The position numbers and the translations under genes are program-made. Source: Chlorobiaceae bacterium (GTDB lineage: Bacteria; Bacteroidota; Chlorobiia; Chlorobiales; Chlorobiaceae). Taken from it: DNA of 64,000 nucleotides. The DNA lies in NCBI GenBank assembly GCA_013334965.1, contig JAAXWO010000001.1:62001-126000 (forward strand), read 5' to 3'. This document shows positions 35,541 to 44,900 of this stretch, in pieces (position 1 is the first letter of the stretch; each line of letters begins with the position of its first letter). The notes under the pieces were generated by a model. It was not told where the DNA came from, ran no database searches, and saw nothing but the letters and a program-made list of their open reading frames with translations.

Positions 35541-35574
35541 TTGTTTTCTGGCGGTGATTGTGTATATTATACAC
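35541..35574 (+). promoter_or_regulatory. Promoter and palindromic operator of the restriction island
   Basis: TTGTTT at 35541 and TATATT at 35563 with a 16-bp spacer resemble a sigma-70 promoter. The -10 lies inside the perfect palindrome GTGTATA-T-TATACAC (35560-35574). A repressor bound here would shut off the whole hsd operon. No controller (C) protein gene is recognised in the island, so the regulator is unidentified. Confidence 0.55.
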
Positions 35575-35601
35575 GAATGACATTTCTGTAATATTAGAGG
35601 A

Positions 35602-36192
35602 GTGCTGTTGAGGGTAATGGTAAGAGAAATAGCGTCAGTTCAGACGGGATACTCTTTCAGGGTGCGTCTTGAGTCTGACTCGTCGGGCAATGTGGCTGTC
35701 ATCCAGATGAAAGACCTGCGTGATGACCATACGGTTGATTGCAACGATCTGGTGAGAGTCGATATGAAGGAGCTTAAAGAGCATCATTTTGTACGCAATG
35801 GGGATTTGGTGCTGAGGACACGAGGATTGGTTACAACATCGGCGATACTTCTTGAAGCGCCTGAGAATGTCGTTGTTTCGGCCCCTTTATTGAGAATCAG
35901 AATCAGCCAACCCGACAAGGTGTTGCCTGAGTACCTGAACTGGTACATCAATCAGCGGGAAGCTCAGGCATTCCTCGATAGCAGGGCGATAGGAACAGCA
36001 CAAAAGATGATTGGCAAGGAGGCGATAGATGATCTTGAGGTTATCCTGCCAGGCATTGAGCGGCAAAGATGTATCGTGGAAATGGCGTTATTGTCGGCTC
36101 GTGAGCAGTGCCTGCTTCAGGAGCTTGCTGAAAAACGGGGTCAGTATAGTTCAATAGTACTTATGGAGTTAGCTAAAGGAGAACAAGAATGA
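35602..36192 (+). CDS. Half-length HsdS-like protein upstream of hsdM
   Basis: About 190 residues, enough for a single target-recognition domain and one helical spacer of a type I specificity subunit. ASVQTGYSFRVR at the start, VLRTRG in the middle and the GKEAIDDLEVILPGIERQRCIVEMAL helix entry are all HsdS-like. Functional half-S subunits can dimerise to rebuild a two-domain S unit. The GTG at 35602 abuts the ribosome-binding site, so the TTG at 35608 (AGGAG 5 bases away) or ATG at 35617 is more likely. It overlaps hsdM by 4 bases (ATGA). Confidence 0.75.
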   Translation: MLLRVMVREIASVQTGYSFRVRLESDSSGNVAVIQMKDLRDDHTVDCNDLVRVDMKELKEHHFVRNGDLVLRTRGLVTTSAILLEAPENVVVSAPLLRIRISQPDKVLPEYLNWYINQREAQAFLDSRAIGTAQKMIGKEAIDDLEVILPGIERQRCIVEMALLSAREQCLLQELAEKRGQYSSIVLMELAKGEQE

Positions 36193-37757
36193 GCGGTTTA
36201 ATCGACCAGAAAAATATCAATAACGCCGCATGGTCTGCATGTGACACCTTCAGGGGGGTAGTCGATCCGGCTCAGTACAAGGACTACATCCTGGTGATGC
36301 TGTTTCTGAAATACATCTCCGATGTCTGGCAGGATCATTATGAGGAGTACCGGAAGCTGTATGGGGATGATGATGAACGTATTCGCCGAAAGCTTGAGCG
36401 CGAAAGGTTTGTCCTTCCTGTGGTTACGCTGACGGAAAAGAGTGCGGAGACAGGCGCGATTACGGTACTCGATACGTTTGAGGCCACCTATTACAGCCTT
36501 TATGAACGAAGGTCGACACCTAACATCGGTGAGCTGATCAATATCGTACTCGATCACATCGAAGAAAAAAACAAGGCCAAGCTCGAAGGGGTTTTCCGCA
36601 ATATCGATTTCAACAGCGAATCAAATCTCGGAAAAACCAAGGATCGTAACCGGCGCCTGAAGCAGTTGCTTGAGGATTTTCATAAAGCTGAACTCGATTT
36701 GCGTCCAAGTCGCGTTTCCGAAGATGTTATCGGCAATACCTACATCTACCTGATCGAACGATTCGCTTCGGATTCGGGCAAGAAGGCAGGAGAGTTCTTT
36801 ACCCCGTTCAAGGTGAGTGAACTGGTGGCAAAACTCGCAGGTCCGAAATCAGGTGATCGAATTTGTGATCCTGCCTGCGGTTCGGGTGGTTTGCTGATCA
36901 AGGCGGCAAAAGAGGTGGGTGACAGGAATTTCGCTCTCTTCGGGCAGGAGTCAAACGGAAGTACCTGGGCGCTGTGTCGCATGAATATGTTCCTGCACAG
37001 TTTCGATAGCGCCAGAATTGAGTGGTGCGATACCCTGAACAGCCCCTTACTGGTGGAGAACGACCGCCTGATGAAATTCAACTGTGTCGTTGCAAATCCG
37101 CCGTTTTCTCTCGATAAATGGGGTGCCGAACATGCCGAGGATGACCGGTATAACCGCTACTGGCGGGGTGTACCTCCGAAAAGCAAGGGTGACTGGGCGT
37201 TCATCAGCCATATGATTGAAACTGCCCTTGAAAAGGCGGGGCGCGTGGCTGTCGTTGTGCCGCATGGTGTTCTGTTCAGGGGTAGCGCAGAAGGGCGTAT
37301 CCGCCAGAAAATGATTGAGGATAACCTTCTCGATGCCGTGATCGGATTGCCGGGGAACCTGTTCCAGACAACGAATATTCCCGTGGCGATCCTCGTATTC
37401 GACCGTTCGCGTGAAAAAGGCGGTTCGCGTGAGGATTGTAGGGATGTCCTGTTTGTCGATGCGAGCCGGGAGTTTGTATCCAGCAAAAACCAGAACACGC
37501 TTTCAGACGAGCATATCGCGAAAATCATGCAGACCTTCAGGGATAGACGGGATGTCTACAGATTTGCCCATCTGGCGGATGTAGCCGAGATCAGCGAAAA
37601 CGATTTCAACCTCAATATCCCCCGTTACGTCGATACCTACGAGGAGGAAGAGGAGATCGACATCGATGCCGTACAGCGGGAGATCGAACAGCTCGAAAAA
37701 GAGCTGGTTGAAGTTCGGGCGAAAATGGCAGAGAAGCTGAAGGAGATTCAGCGATGA
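36189..37757 (+). CDS. hsdM: Type I restriction-modification methyltransferase subunit
   Basis: This 522-residue N6-adenine methyltransferase has SAM motif I DPACGSGGLL near residue 228 and the catalytic NPPF (ANPPFSLDKWG) near 300. The N-terminal HsdM helical domain begins with NAAWSACDTFRGVVDPAQYKDYILVMLFLKYISD. The C-terminal coiled-coil (EEEEIDIDAVQREIEQLEKEL) should contact HsdS. M2S1 methylates host DNA and, with HsdR, forms the restriction complex. It overlaps both neighbours by 4 bases (ATGA), indicating coupled translation. Confidence 0.96.
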   Translation: MSGLIDQKNINNAAWSACDTFRGVVDPAQYKDYILVMLFLKYISDVWQDHYEEYRKLYGDDDERIRRKLERERFVLPVVTLTEKSAETGAITVLDTFEATYYSLYERRSTPNIGELINIVLDHIEEKNKAKLEGVFRNIDFNSESNLGKTKDRNRRLKQLLEDFHKAELDLRPSRVSEDVIGNTYIYLIERFASDSGKKAGEFFTPFKVSELVAKLAGPKSGDRICDPACGSGGLLIKAAKEVGDRNFALFGQESNGSTWALCRMNMFLHSFDSARIEWCDTLNSPLLVENDRLMKFNCVVANPPFSLDKWGAEHAEDDRYNRYWRGVPPKSKGDWAFISHMIETALEKAGRVAVVVPHGVLFRGSAEGRIRQKMIEDNLLDAVIGLPGNLFQTTNIPVAILVFDRSREKGGSREDCRDVLFVDASREFVSSKNQNTLSDEHIAKIMQTFRDRRDVYRFAHLADVAEISENDFNLNIPRYVDTYEEEEEIDIDAVQREIEQLEKELVEVRAKMAEKLKEIQR

Positions 37758-38884
37758 TTGTCCCTTTAGACTGGAACGAAACAACTTTAGGCGAGTTCGT
37801 GTCTTTGCAACGAGGATATGACCTTCCGGATCATAATCGGGAAAATGGAGAAATTCCAGTTGTTGGAGGAGGCGGCCCAAATGGTTACCATTCCGAAGCA
37901 AAAGCTATTGGTCCTGGAGTTGTTATTGGTCGGAGTGGTGCAGGTTTTGGAACAGCATTCTACGTAAAAGAGAATTACTGGCCACACAATACGGGGCTAT
38001 TTGTGACCGATTTCAAGGGTAATGATCCACTATTTGTATTTCATTTTTTAAATGCATTTGATTTTTCCTCTTACAACTCGGGTGGGGCTCAGCCATCCTT
38101 AAATCGGAATTATATTTACCCCATTTCAATATCCTATCCTTTCCTCTCCGAGCAAAAAGCGATTTCCGATTTACTTTCTACTTGGGATGAGGCTATCGAG
38201 AACACTGAACGACTGATTCGGGCGAAGGAACAGCGGTTTAATGGACTGTTGTGTGAGTTAATGTCAGAACAACGAAATAGACAGAGAGAGACGAGATGGA
38301 AAAAGGTGAGAATTGGATCATTTCTGACTGAGAGTCGGATTCCAGATCGTGTTAATGACCCCAAGAAGCGACTAAGTGTAAGGCTGCATTTGAAGGGCGT
38401 TGAGGTTCGAGAATATCGAGGAACTGAGGCTGATGGAGCAACTGCATATTTTATCCGTAAGGCAGGTCAGTTTATCTACGGTAAACAAAATGTGTTTAGA
38501 GGGGCTTTAGGCATAGTACCCCTTGAATTAGATGGCTATAGCTCAACTCAAGACATACCGACGTTCGATATAGCTGATCACGTCAATAAGAATTGGCTTC
38601 AGTTTCTCTTTTCAGATCCAAACTTTTATAAAAAATTAGAGCTATATGCGAGTGGGTCGGGTTCAAAGCGACTTCATCCGAAAGAGCTTTTCAGAGTAAC
38701 AGTTACATTGCCACCACTTGAAGCCCAGCATAAAATTAACGATACACTATCTTCAGCCCAGCACGAAATCGACCTACTGAAACAGCTTGCAGAAAAATAT
38801 AAAACCCAGAAGCGTGGTCTGATGCAGAAGATGCTGACTGGGGAGTGGCGTGTGAAGCCGGATGTGGTGAAAAGTTATGAGTGA
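37754..38884 (+). CDS. hsdS: Type I restriction-modification specificity subunit
   Basis: This is a 376-residue protein with the normal two target-recognition domains separated by conserved helices. The first conserved helix region is FLSEQKAISDLLSTWDEAIENTERLI, and the second is ALEAQHKINDTLSSAQHEIDLL-like, ending with KRGLMQKMLTGEWRVK. The recognition sequence cannot be predicted. The gene is visibly richer in A+T than hsdM and hsdR, as expected where recognition domains are exchanged horizontally. It overlaps hsdM by 4 bases and the RAYT gene by 8. Confidence 0.93.
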   Translation: MIVPLDWNETTLGEFVSLQRGYDLPDHNRENGEIPVVGGGGPNGYHSEAKAIGPGVVIGRSGAGFGTAFYVKENYWPHNTGLFVTDFKGNDPLFVFHFLNAFDFSSYNSGGAQPSLNRNYIYPISISYPFLSEQKAISDLLSTWDEAIENTERLIRAKEQRFNGLLCELMSEQRNRQRETRWKKVRIGSFLTESRIPDRVNDPKKRLSVRLHLKGVEVREYRGTEADGATAYFIRKAGQFIYGKQNVFRGALGIVPLELDGYSSTQDIPTFDIADHVNKNWLQFLFSDPNFYKKLELYASGSGSKRLHPKELFRVTVTLPPLEAQHKINDTLSSAQHEIDLLKQLAEKYKTQKRGLMQKMLTGEWRVKPDVVKSYE

Positions 38885-39587
38885 AGCACATGGGAACGCG
38901 GAGCCCCAGCTCCGCAACAAAGACGTCAACGAATGGCGATCTCGTGGGTATCTTCCTCATCGAGACTGTTTCGGGTTGTTGCAATCCATCACCTGTCGTT
39001 TAGCCGACAGCTTGCCACAAGAAAAGCTACGGCAGCTGGATGAGGAGTTGGTGAAGATGAAGGGGGATGCGGAGCTGGGGCTCCGCGTTCCCAGTGAAAA
39101 CGGTCCGGAGCTGGGGCTCCGCGTTCCCGGTAAAGACCACATTTCCAGCCTGGAAACGGAAAAGCATAAACGGATAGAAGCATGGCTTGATGCCGGAATG
39201 GGTTGCTGTGCTTTGCGTCATCCGCAGATGGCTGCTGTGATGCAAGACACCTTACTGAAATTTGATCAGGAGAAATACCACCTTTTGGCGTGGTGCATCA
39301 TGCCCAATCATCTGCATGTGCTGATTGAGCCCAAGGTTCCGTTGTCAGCAATAGTTCAGTCGTGGAAATCATTTACAGGCCGTTGGGCGATGAAATATGG
39401 TGCGGAGCTGGGGCTCCGCGCTCCCAGGTTTTGGATGCCCGATTATTGGGATCGTTATATCCGGGATGAAAAACACCTGCGGTCGGTCATTGACTATATA
39501 CACAACAACCCGGTGAAAGCAGGTCTGTGCCGGAAAGAAACTGACTGGCCCTGGAGCAGCGCATATATTTTCAATCCTGCAATATAG
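38877..39587 (+). CDS. REP-associated tyrosine transposase (RAYT) with REPs inside its frame
   Basis: The single-strand HUH transposase signature is IMPNHLHVLIEP. Family landmarks WRSRGYLPHRDC, WKSFTGRWA, PDYWDRYIRDEKHL and YIHNNPVKAGL are also present, ending WPWSSA. It is a Y1-type relative of IS200/IS605 transposases that mobilises REP palindromes. The 236-residue protein is about 40 residues longer than the core. The excess is encoded by four REP hairpins that read through in frame as AEPQLR and (A/P)ELGLR(V/A)P peptides. Its ATG overlaps the hsdS stop (ATGAGTGA), coupling it to the restriction operon. Confidence 0.92.
   Translation: MSEAHGNAEPQLRNKDVNEWRSRGYLPHRDCFGLLQSITCRLADSLPQEKLRQLDEELVKMKGDAELGLRVPSENGPELGLRVPGKDHISSLETEKHKRIEAWLDAGMGCCALRHPQMAAVMQDTLLKFDQEKYHLLAWCIMPNHLHVLIEPKVPLSAIVQSWKSFTGRWAMKYGAELGLRAPRFWMPDYWDRYIRDEKHLRSVIDYIHNNPVKAGLCRKETDWPWSSAYIFNPAI
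38892..38915 (+). repeat. RAYT-internal REP copy 1 (forward)
   Basis: GGGAAC followed by GCGGAGC-CCCA-GCTCCGC: a perfect 7-bp stem and 4-nt loop. It is translated as part of HGNAEPQLR near the RAYT N terminus. It faces copy 2, giving a REPIN-like inverted pair. Confidence 0.85.
39069..39128 (-). repeat. RAYT-internal REP copies 2 and 3 (reverse, 36-bp tandem)
   Basis: GCGGAGC-TGGG-GCTCCGC-GTTCCC at 39069-39092 recurs as CCGGAGC-TGGG-GCTCCGC-GTTCCC at 39105-39128, exactly 36 bases (12 codons) later. Both are read as ELGLRVP. They fall between two conserved RAYT segments, VKMKGD and ISSLETEKHKRIEAWL. Confidence 0.85.
39402..39425 (-). repeat. RAYT-internal REP copy 4 (reverse)
   Basis: GCGGAGC-TGGG-GCTCCGC-GCTCCC, read as AELGLRAPR, lies in the loop between WAMKYG and FWMPDYWDRYI. 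The last block has one base change (GCTCCC for GTTCCC), matching the tag at 7366. Confidence 0.85.
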
Positions 39588-39610
39588 AACCAATATAGGG
39601 GTGCGTAATT

Positions 39611-39844
39611 ATGGCAATCGGAAAGAACCAACATGTGGTGAAGCATCCGGAAGGATGGGCTGTCAAAGGGGCAGGGAATAGCAAGGCAACGAGAGTAACC
39701 CCAACACAGGCCGAAGCGATACAGATCGCACAGAATATCGCCAGAAACCAGCACTCGGATACCAAAATTCATGGCGAGAACGGCAGGATCAGGGCCGGCA
39801 ACAGCTATGGACCGGATTCCTGCCCACCAAAAGATCAAAAGTAA
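39611..39844 (+). CDS. DUF2188-domain small protein
   Basis: The 77-residue protein matches the DUF2188 pattern: HVVKHPEGWAVKGAGNSKATRVTPTQAEAI, a helix with AQNIARNQ, then KIHGENGRIRAGNSYG. Members are small, often next to defence or mobile genes, and of unknown function. It sits inside the restriction island between the RAYT and HAD genes, 11 bases before the latter. Confidence 0.85.
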   Translation: MAIGKNQHVVKHPEGWAVKGAGNSKATRVTPTQAEAIQIAQNIARNQHSDTKIHGENGRIRAGNSYGPDSCPPKDQK

Positions 39845-39855
39845 GATAAACTGTT

Positions 39856-40689
39856 ATGGGTAAGAAACTGGTGAATATGGCGATTGCCTATGATTTCGAT
39901 GGAACGTTGGCTCCGGGTAACATGCAGGAGTATGATTTTATTCCGAAACTCCGCATGAAATCGAAGGGCTTCTGGAATGATGTATCCAGCCATGCTCGGG
40001 AACAGAATGCTGATCAGATTCTGGCTTATATGCATCTGATGCTCAAAAAAGCTGAAAGCGCAGAGGTTCAAGTGAGGAAGAGTGATTTTCACAAATACGG
40101 TGAGCAGATAAAACTGTTTCCCGGAGTGGTCGAATGGTTTCAGCGTATCAATGAGTATGGAAGGGAGAAGAACATACGGGTCGAACATTACATCGTGTCG
40201 TCAGGCCTCAGGGAGATGGTTGAGGGGACTCCGATATCCAAAGAGTTTCAGGCGATCTATGCTTCCGGATTCATGTATGACCATCATGGCGTTGCCTGTT
40301 GGCCAGCACTTGCCATTAACTACACCACGAAAACCCAGTATCTCTTCCGGATCAACAAAGGCAGTTTGGACGTCTCTGACAACAGTGTCATCAATTCATA
40401 TGTGCCGCATGAACAACGCCCAGTTCCATTCGAAAACATGATTTTCATCGGTGACGGTGAAACCGATATTCCCTGCATGAGGCTGGTCAAGGATCAGGGA
40501 GGGCATTCGATTTCGGTTTATAAGTCTAATAAAAACGGAGCGAAAAAAGCCGCTGAGCAATTGCTTAACGACAAAAGGGTGACGCTCATTGCTCCTGCTG
40601 ATTATCGTGAAGGCAAGACAATTGATATGGCGGTCAAGGCGATGATCGATAAGGTTGACGCACGATCAAAGATTCTCGGGATGAAATAG
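39856..40689 (+). CDS. HAD-superfamily phosphatase in the restriction island
   Basis: HAD motif I is YDFDGTLAPG (nucleophile and acid Asp), motif II is YIVSSGLREM, a Lys in YKSNKNGAKKA fits motif III, and motif IV is IGDGETDIPCM. The 277-residue architecture resembles phosphoserine-phosphatase-type HADs. It lies between hsdS and hsdR in the same orientation, so it may be a passenger or an accessory that acts on phosphorylated ends or nucleotides. That role is inference. Confidence 0.85.
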   Translation: MGKKLVNMAIAYDFDGTLAPGNMQEYDFIPKLRMKSKGFWNDVSSHAREQNADQILAYMHLMLKKAESAEVQVRKSDFHKYGEQIKLFPGVVEWFQRINEYGREKNIRVEHYIVSSGLREMVEGTPISKEFQAIYASGFMYDHHGVACWPALAINYTTKTQYLFRINKGSLDVSDNSVINSYVPHEQRPVPFENMIFIGDGETDIPCMRLVKDQGGHSISVYKSNKNGAKKAAEQLLNDKRVTLIAPADYREGKTIDMAVKAMIDKVDARSKILGMK

Positions 40690-40702
40690 ATGCAGAATAA
40701 TT

Positions 40703-40895
40703 ATGCTTGACTTCAATATGCTCGACAAGCTCAAGCGAAGGCTTGACTCGTTCCTCCCGCTTCCTCCAGAGATGGTGTTCAATCTGCATCAATATCTTGT
40801 TCTGCGATGGACCTATAATTCGAACGACACAGAATGGAGATGTTGTCGAAGAAGGATTCAAACCATATTGGCAAGCCTTGGGAGTTAACTCATGA
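40703..40895 (+). pseudogene. Remnant of a Fic-family gene, frameshifted and internally deleted
   Basis: The 40703 frame begins MLDKLKRRLDSFLPLPPEMV and continues to LRWTYNSN, the N-terminal segment of Fic proteins that is normally followed by AIEGNTLT. After WTYNSN the match stops. The neighbouring frame then gives DVVEEGFKPYWQALGVNS and stops at 40895, overlapping the RhuM start as ATGA. This start/stop overlap suggests that the second frame is the true 3' end of an ancestral coupled gene whose middle was lost. Confidence 0.65.
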
Positions 40896-41905
40896 GCGAT
40901 TCTGAATTTTTGCTTTATCAGGCTTCCGACGGTAAGATCACCGTTGATGTCTGGTTGGAGGATGAGACTGTCTGGTTGACGCAGGCGCATTTATGCGATC
41001 TGTTCCAGAAATCGAAACCGACGATCAGTGAGCATATCAAGCACATTTTTGACGAGGGTGAACTGGTCGAAACGTCAGTTGTTCGGAATTTCCGAACAAC
41101 TGCTTCTGATGGAAAAGCCTATGACGTTCGTTACTACAATCTCGACGTGATTATTTCGGTCGGGTATCGGGTTAAATCGCATCAGGGTACCCAGTTCCGG
41201 ATTTGGGCAACCCAGCGCCTGAAAGAGTACATCGTCAAAGGTTTCGCCTTGAATGATGAGCGCTTCAAGAGCGGCAGTTCAATGAACTATTTCACGGAGT
41301 TGCAGGAGCGCATCCGCGAAATCAGGCTCTCCGAACGGTTATTCTACCAGAAAATCAAGGATATCTATGCCACCAGCATCGATTACGACCCAAAGGACGA
41401 GAAGACGATAGAGTTCTTCAAGATCGTCCAGAATAAATTGCTCTGGGCAATCAGCGAGCAGACGGCCGCGGAACTGGTGTACCGTCGAGCAAATGCGGAT
41501 TTGCCATTGATGGGCATGCAGTCGTTCGATAAAAAAGGTGTTCCGGTTCGCAAGGACGATGCGGGGATTGCCAAGAACTATCTCGATCATGATGAGATCA
41601 GACTGTTAGGGCTGCTGGTGGAGCAGTATCTGGCATTCGCTGAAGCCATGGCACAGCAGCGAACACCCATGTCGATGCAGAACTGGATTCAGCGGCTGGA
41701 TGCGATCATTCAGCTTAACGGACGTGAGCTGCTTACCCATGCAGGAAAGATCAGTCATCAACTGGCGATTGAGAAATCAAGTCGTGAGTATGAAAAATAT
41801 AGAGAGAATCAGAAGCAGCAGCAGCGTGAAGAGAGTCTGAGGGAGTTGGAAACGGATCTCAGGAAACTTAAGCCAGGTAAACAAACGGGTAAGGGAAATG
41901 AGTGA
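40892..41905 (+). CDS. RhuM-family protein
   Basis: The 337-residue protein matches the RhuM family ('virulence protein RhuM') over its full length: an N-terminal TVWLTQAHLCDLFQKSKPTISEHIKHIF helix-turn-helix-like region, then YYNLDVIISVGYRVKSHQGTQFRIWATQRLKEYI. The name comes from a Salmonella island and says little about function. These proteins often sit between hsdS and hsdR. It overlaps hsdR by 8 bases (ATGAGTGA). Confidence 0.9.
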   Translation: MSDSEFLLYQASDGKITVDVWLEDETVWLTQAHLCDLFQKSKPTISEHIKHIFDEGELVETSVVRNFRTTASDGKAYDVRYYNLDVIISVGYRVKSHQGTQFRIWATQRLKEYIVKGFALNDERFKSGSSMNYFTELQERIREIRLSERLFYQKIKDIYATSIDYDPKDEKTIEFFKIVQNKLLWAISEQTAAELVYRRANADLPLMGMQSFDKKGVPVRKDDAGIAKNYLDHDEIRLLGLLVEQYLAFAEAMAQQRTPMSMQNWIQRLDAIIQLNGRELLTHAGKISHQLAIEKSSREYEKYRENQKQQQREESLRELETDLRKLKPGKQTGKGNE

Positions 41906-44900
41906 TTTTCAGACAAATGAACAGTATCTGTCCCAGATTCCGGCTTTGCAGCTCCTGACAGGGCTGGGCTATGAATACCTTACACCGGCTGAGGCGCTCC
42001 GTGAACGGCAGCAGCGGACTTCGAATGTCTTGCTCGAGAACATCCTGCGCAGCCAGCTCAAGGAGATCAACCGTATCAGGTACAAGGGGAGTGAGTATCT
42101 CTTCAGCGAGGAGAATATCCAGTCTGCCATCCAGAAGCTGAAAAACATCAAGTACGATGGGTTGCTGAGAACCAATGAGGCGGTGTATGATCTCATTACG
42201 CTCGGAACAGCCATGGAACAGGCCATCGAGGGGGATTCCAAGAGCTTCAATCTGAACTACATCGACTGGCGCAATCCGGACCGGAACAGTTTTCATGTCA
42301 CGGTTGAGTTCAGCGTTGAGCGCTCCCGGAGCACAGAGACGACCCGGCCGGATATCGTTCTTTTCGTCAACGGCATCCCGTTTTGCGTGATCGAGTGCAA
42401 GTCTCCGACAACCGAAATCGATCAGGCGGTTTCACAGTCCATCAGAAACCAGAACGACGACTTTATCCCGAAGTTGTTCGTCTATACCCAGTTGCTTCTT
42501 GCTCTGAACAAAAATAGTTCCATGTATGCTACGACGGGAACAGCGGTCAAGTTCTGGAGTGTATGGAAAGAATTCGGAAAAGATCAGGCGGGTGTGCCGA
42601 GTAAGATGTTGACCACATTGAAGCAGAAGCCTTTGTCTGATGAACTGCGAAAGAAAATCTCGAATACCTTTCATTGCCAATTGCCTGAAGTCCAGTCTCA
42701 ACTGGTAACCCCACAGGATGAAGCCCTGTATTCGCTTTGCCGACCGGAAAGGCTTCTTGAACTGGCCTGGAAGTTTACTGTTTTTGATGGCGGATTCAGG
42801 AAAATTGCCCGGTATCAGCAGTACTTCGTCGTCAAGTCGACGTTGAACCGTGTCAAGCAATACAATAATAGCGGAACTCGCAAAGGCGGGGTTATCTGGC
42901 ATACGCAGGGGTCGGGCAAATCCCTGACCATGGTGATGCTGGCCCGCAATCTTGCCCTCGATCCCGAAATACAGAATCCCCGTATCGTTCTTGTCACAGA
43001 CCGCGACGATCTGGACCGGCAGCTTGGCAATACCTTTGCGGCCTGCGGTCTTGAAGCCAATCGTGCAACGTCGGGCAGGAACCTGCTTGAACTGGTGTCC
43101 GAAAAGAGGTCCGGTATCGTCACCACACTTATTCACAAGTTTGACAAGGCATTCTCCATCAGCAAGTACCGTGATGATTCCCCCGATATTTTCATTCTTG
43201 TTGATGAGAGCCATCGAACCCAGTTTGGTTCGTTTGCCGCCAGGATGCGCCAGATGTTCCCGCATGCCTGCTACCTTGGATTCACGGGAACTCCGTTGCT
43301 GAAGAAGGAGAAAAACAACTTCACCAGATTCGGGAAACTTGTCGAGCCCCATTATTCGATTTCACAGGCGGTTGAAGATGGTGCGGTCGTTCCGCTGCTC
43401 TATGAGGGGCGTCATGTGGAGATGACCCAGAACAAGGCTGCAGTGGATCTGTGGTTCGAGCGTCATACTCAGGGATTGACCAGAGAGCAGCAGGCGGACC
43501 TGAAACGCAAGTATGCTCGTGCTGAAATGCTGAACAAGACGGATCAGGTTATTTTCATGCGAGCTTTCGATATCAGCGAACATTTCCGCGCCAACTGGCA
43601 GGGAACGGGGTTCAAGGCCCAACTGGTTTCGCCAAACAAGGCGTCCGCGCTGAAATATCATGCCTGTCTCAACGAGATCGGGGTGGTCAGTTCCGAAGTC
43701 CTCATTTCTCCTCCGGATATGCGCGAAGGCTTTGAAGAAACCGATGATGAGCCGCGCGACGAGGTGGTGAAATTCTGGCAGAAGATGATGAAGCGCTATG
43801 GCTCCGAGGAGGAGTACACCAAGCAGCTTATCAACCAGTTCAAGCATGGCAGCGATCCGGAAATCCTGATTGTGGTCGATAAACTCCTGACCGGTTTCGA
43901 TGCGCCCCGGAATGCTGTTCTCTATTTATGCAGGGTTCTCAAGGAGCATACGCTGTTGCAGGCTATCGCACGGGTGAACCGTATTCATGAGGGAAAGGAG
44001 TTTGGCTTTATCGTCGATTATGCGAACGTGCTCGGGGAGTTGGACAAAGCCCTGACCATGTACAGTGCGTTTGAAGGGTTCGATGAAGCCGACCTTGCCG
44101 GAACCCTTACCTCCATCAACAGCGAGATCGAAAAACTGCCGACTCGGTATTCGGACCTGTGGGACCTTTTTAAAACCGTTAAAAACTCTTACGACGAGGA
44201 GGCTTATGAGCTTTTGCTTGCCGATGATGAACTGAGGGCTGAGTTTTACAGGCGACTTACCGAATTTGGCAAGAGTCTCGCTATTGCGCTCTCATCCGAG
44301 AAGTTTCTGGAGGAGACGGCTGAACAAATGCTGTCACGATATAAAACTGATCTCAGGAAGTTTCAGTCTCTCCGGGCATCCGTCCAGTTACGTTATGCCG
44401 AATCCGTTGATTACCGGGAATACGAGCCTAAAATCAGGAAGCTGCTTGATACCCACATTCAGGCTGACGAGGTGATCCAGCTCAATGAGCCGGTGAACAT
44501 TTTTGATGACCACATGTTCAATCAGGTCAAAGAGGAGCAGGGTGTATATCGTAAGGGGAAAACAACGGCTTCCCGTGCTGATACGATTGCCCATGCCACA
44601 AAAAAGGCGATAACGGAAAGAATGGATGAAGATCCTGCTTTTTACCAGAAGTTTTCCCGATTGATCCAGCAAGCCATCGAGGATTTCAGGGCAAAAAGGA
44701 TATCTGACCTGGAATATCTGCATAAAGTCGTCGATATCCGGAACAATGTTGTCGGCAAGGTTCATGACGACGTTCCCGATACCCTTGCCGGAAATGAAGA
44801 TGCCATGGCCTATTACGGAGTGTTGAAGCCCTTTCTTGAAAAGCAGGATCAGGATGCACAGGTGCTTGAGAGTGCTGCTTCCTGTATGGCAGTGGCGATA

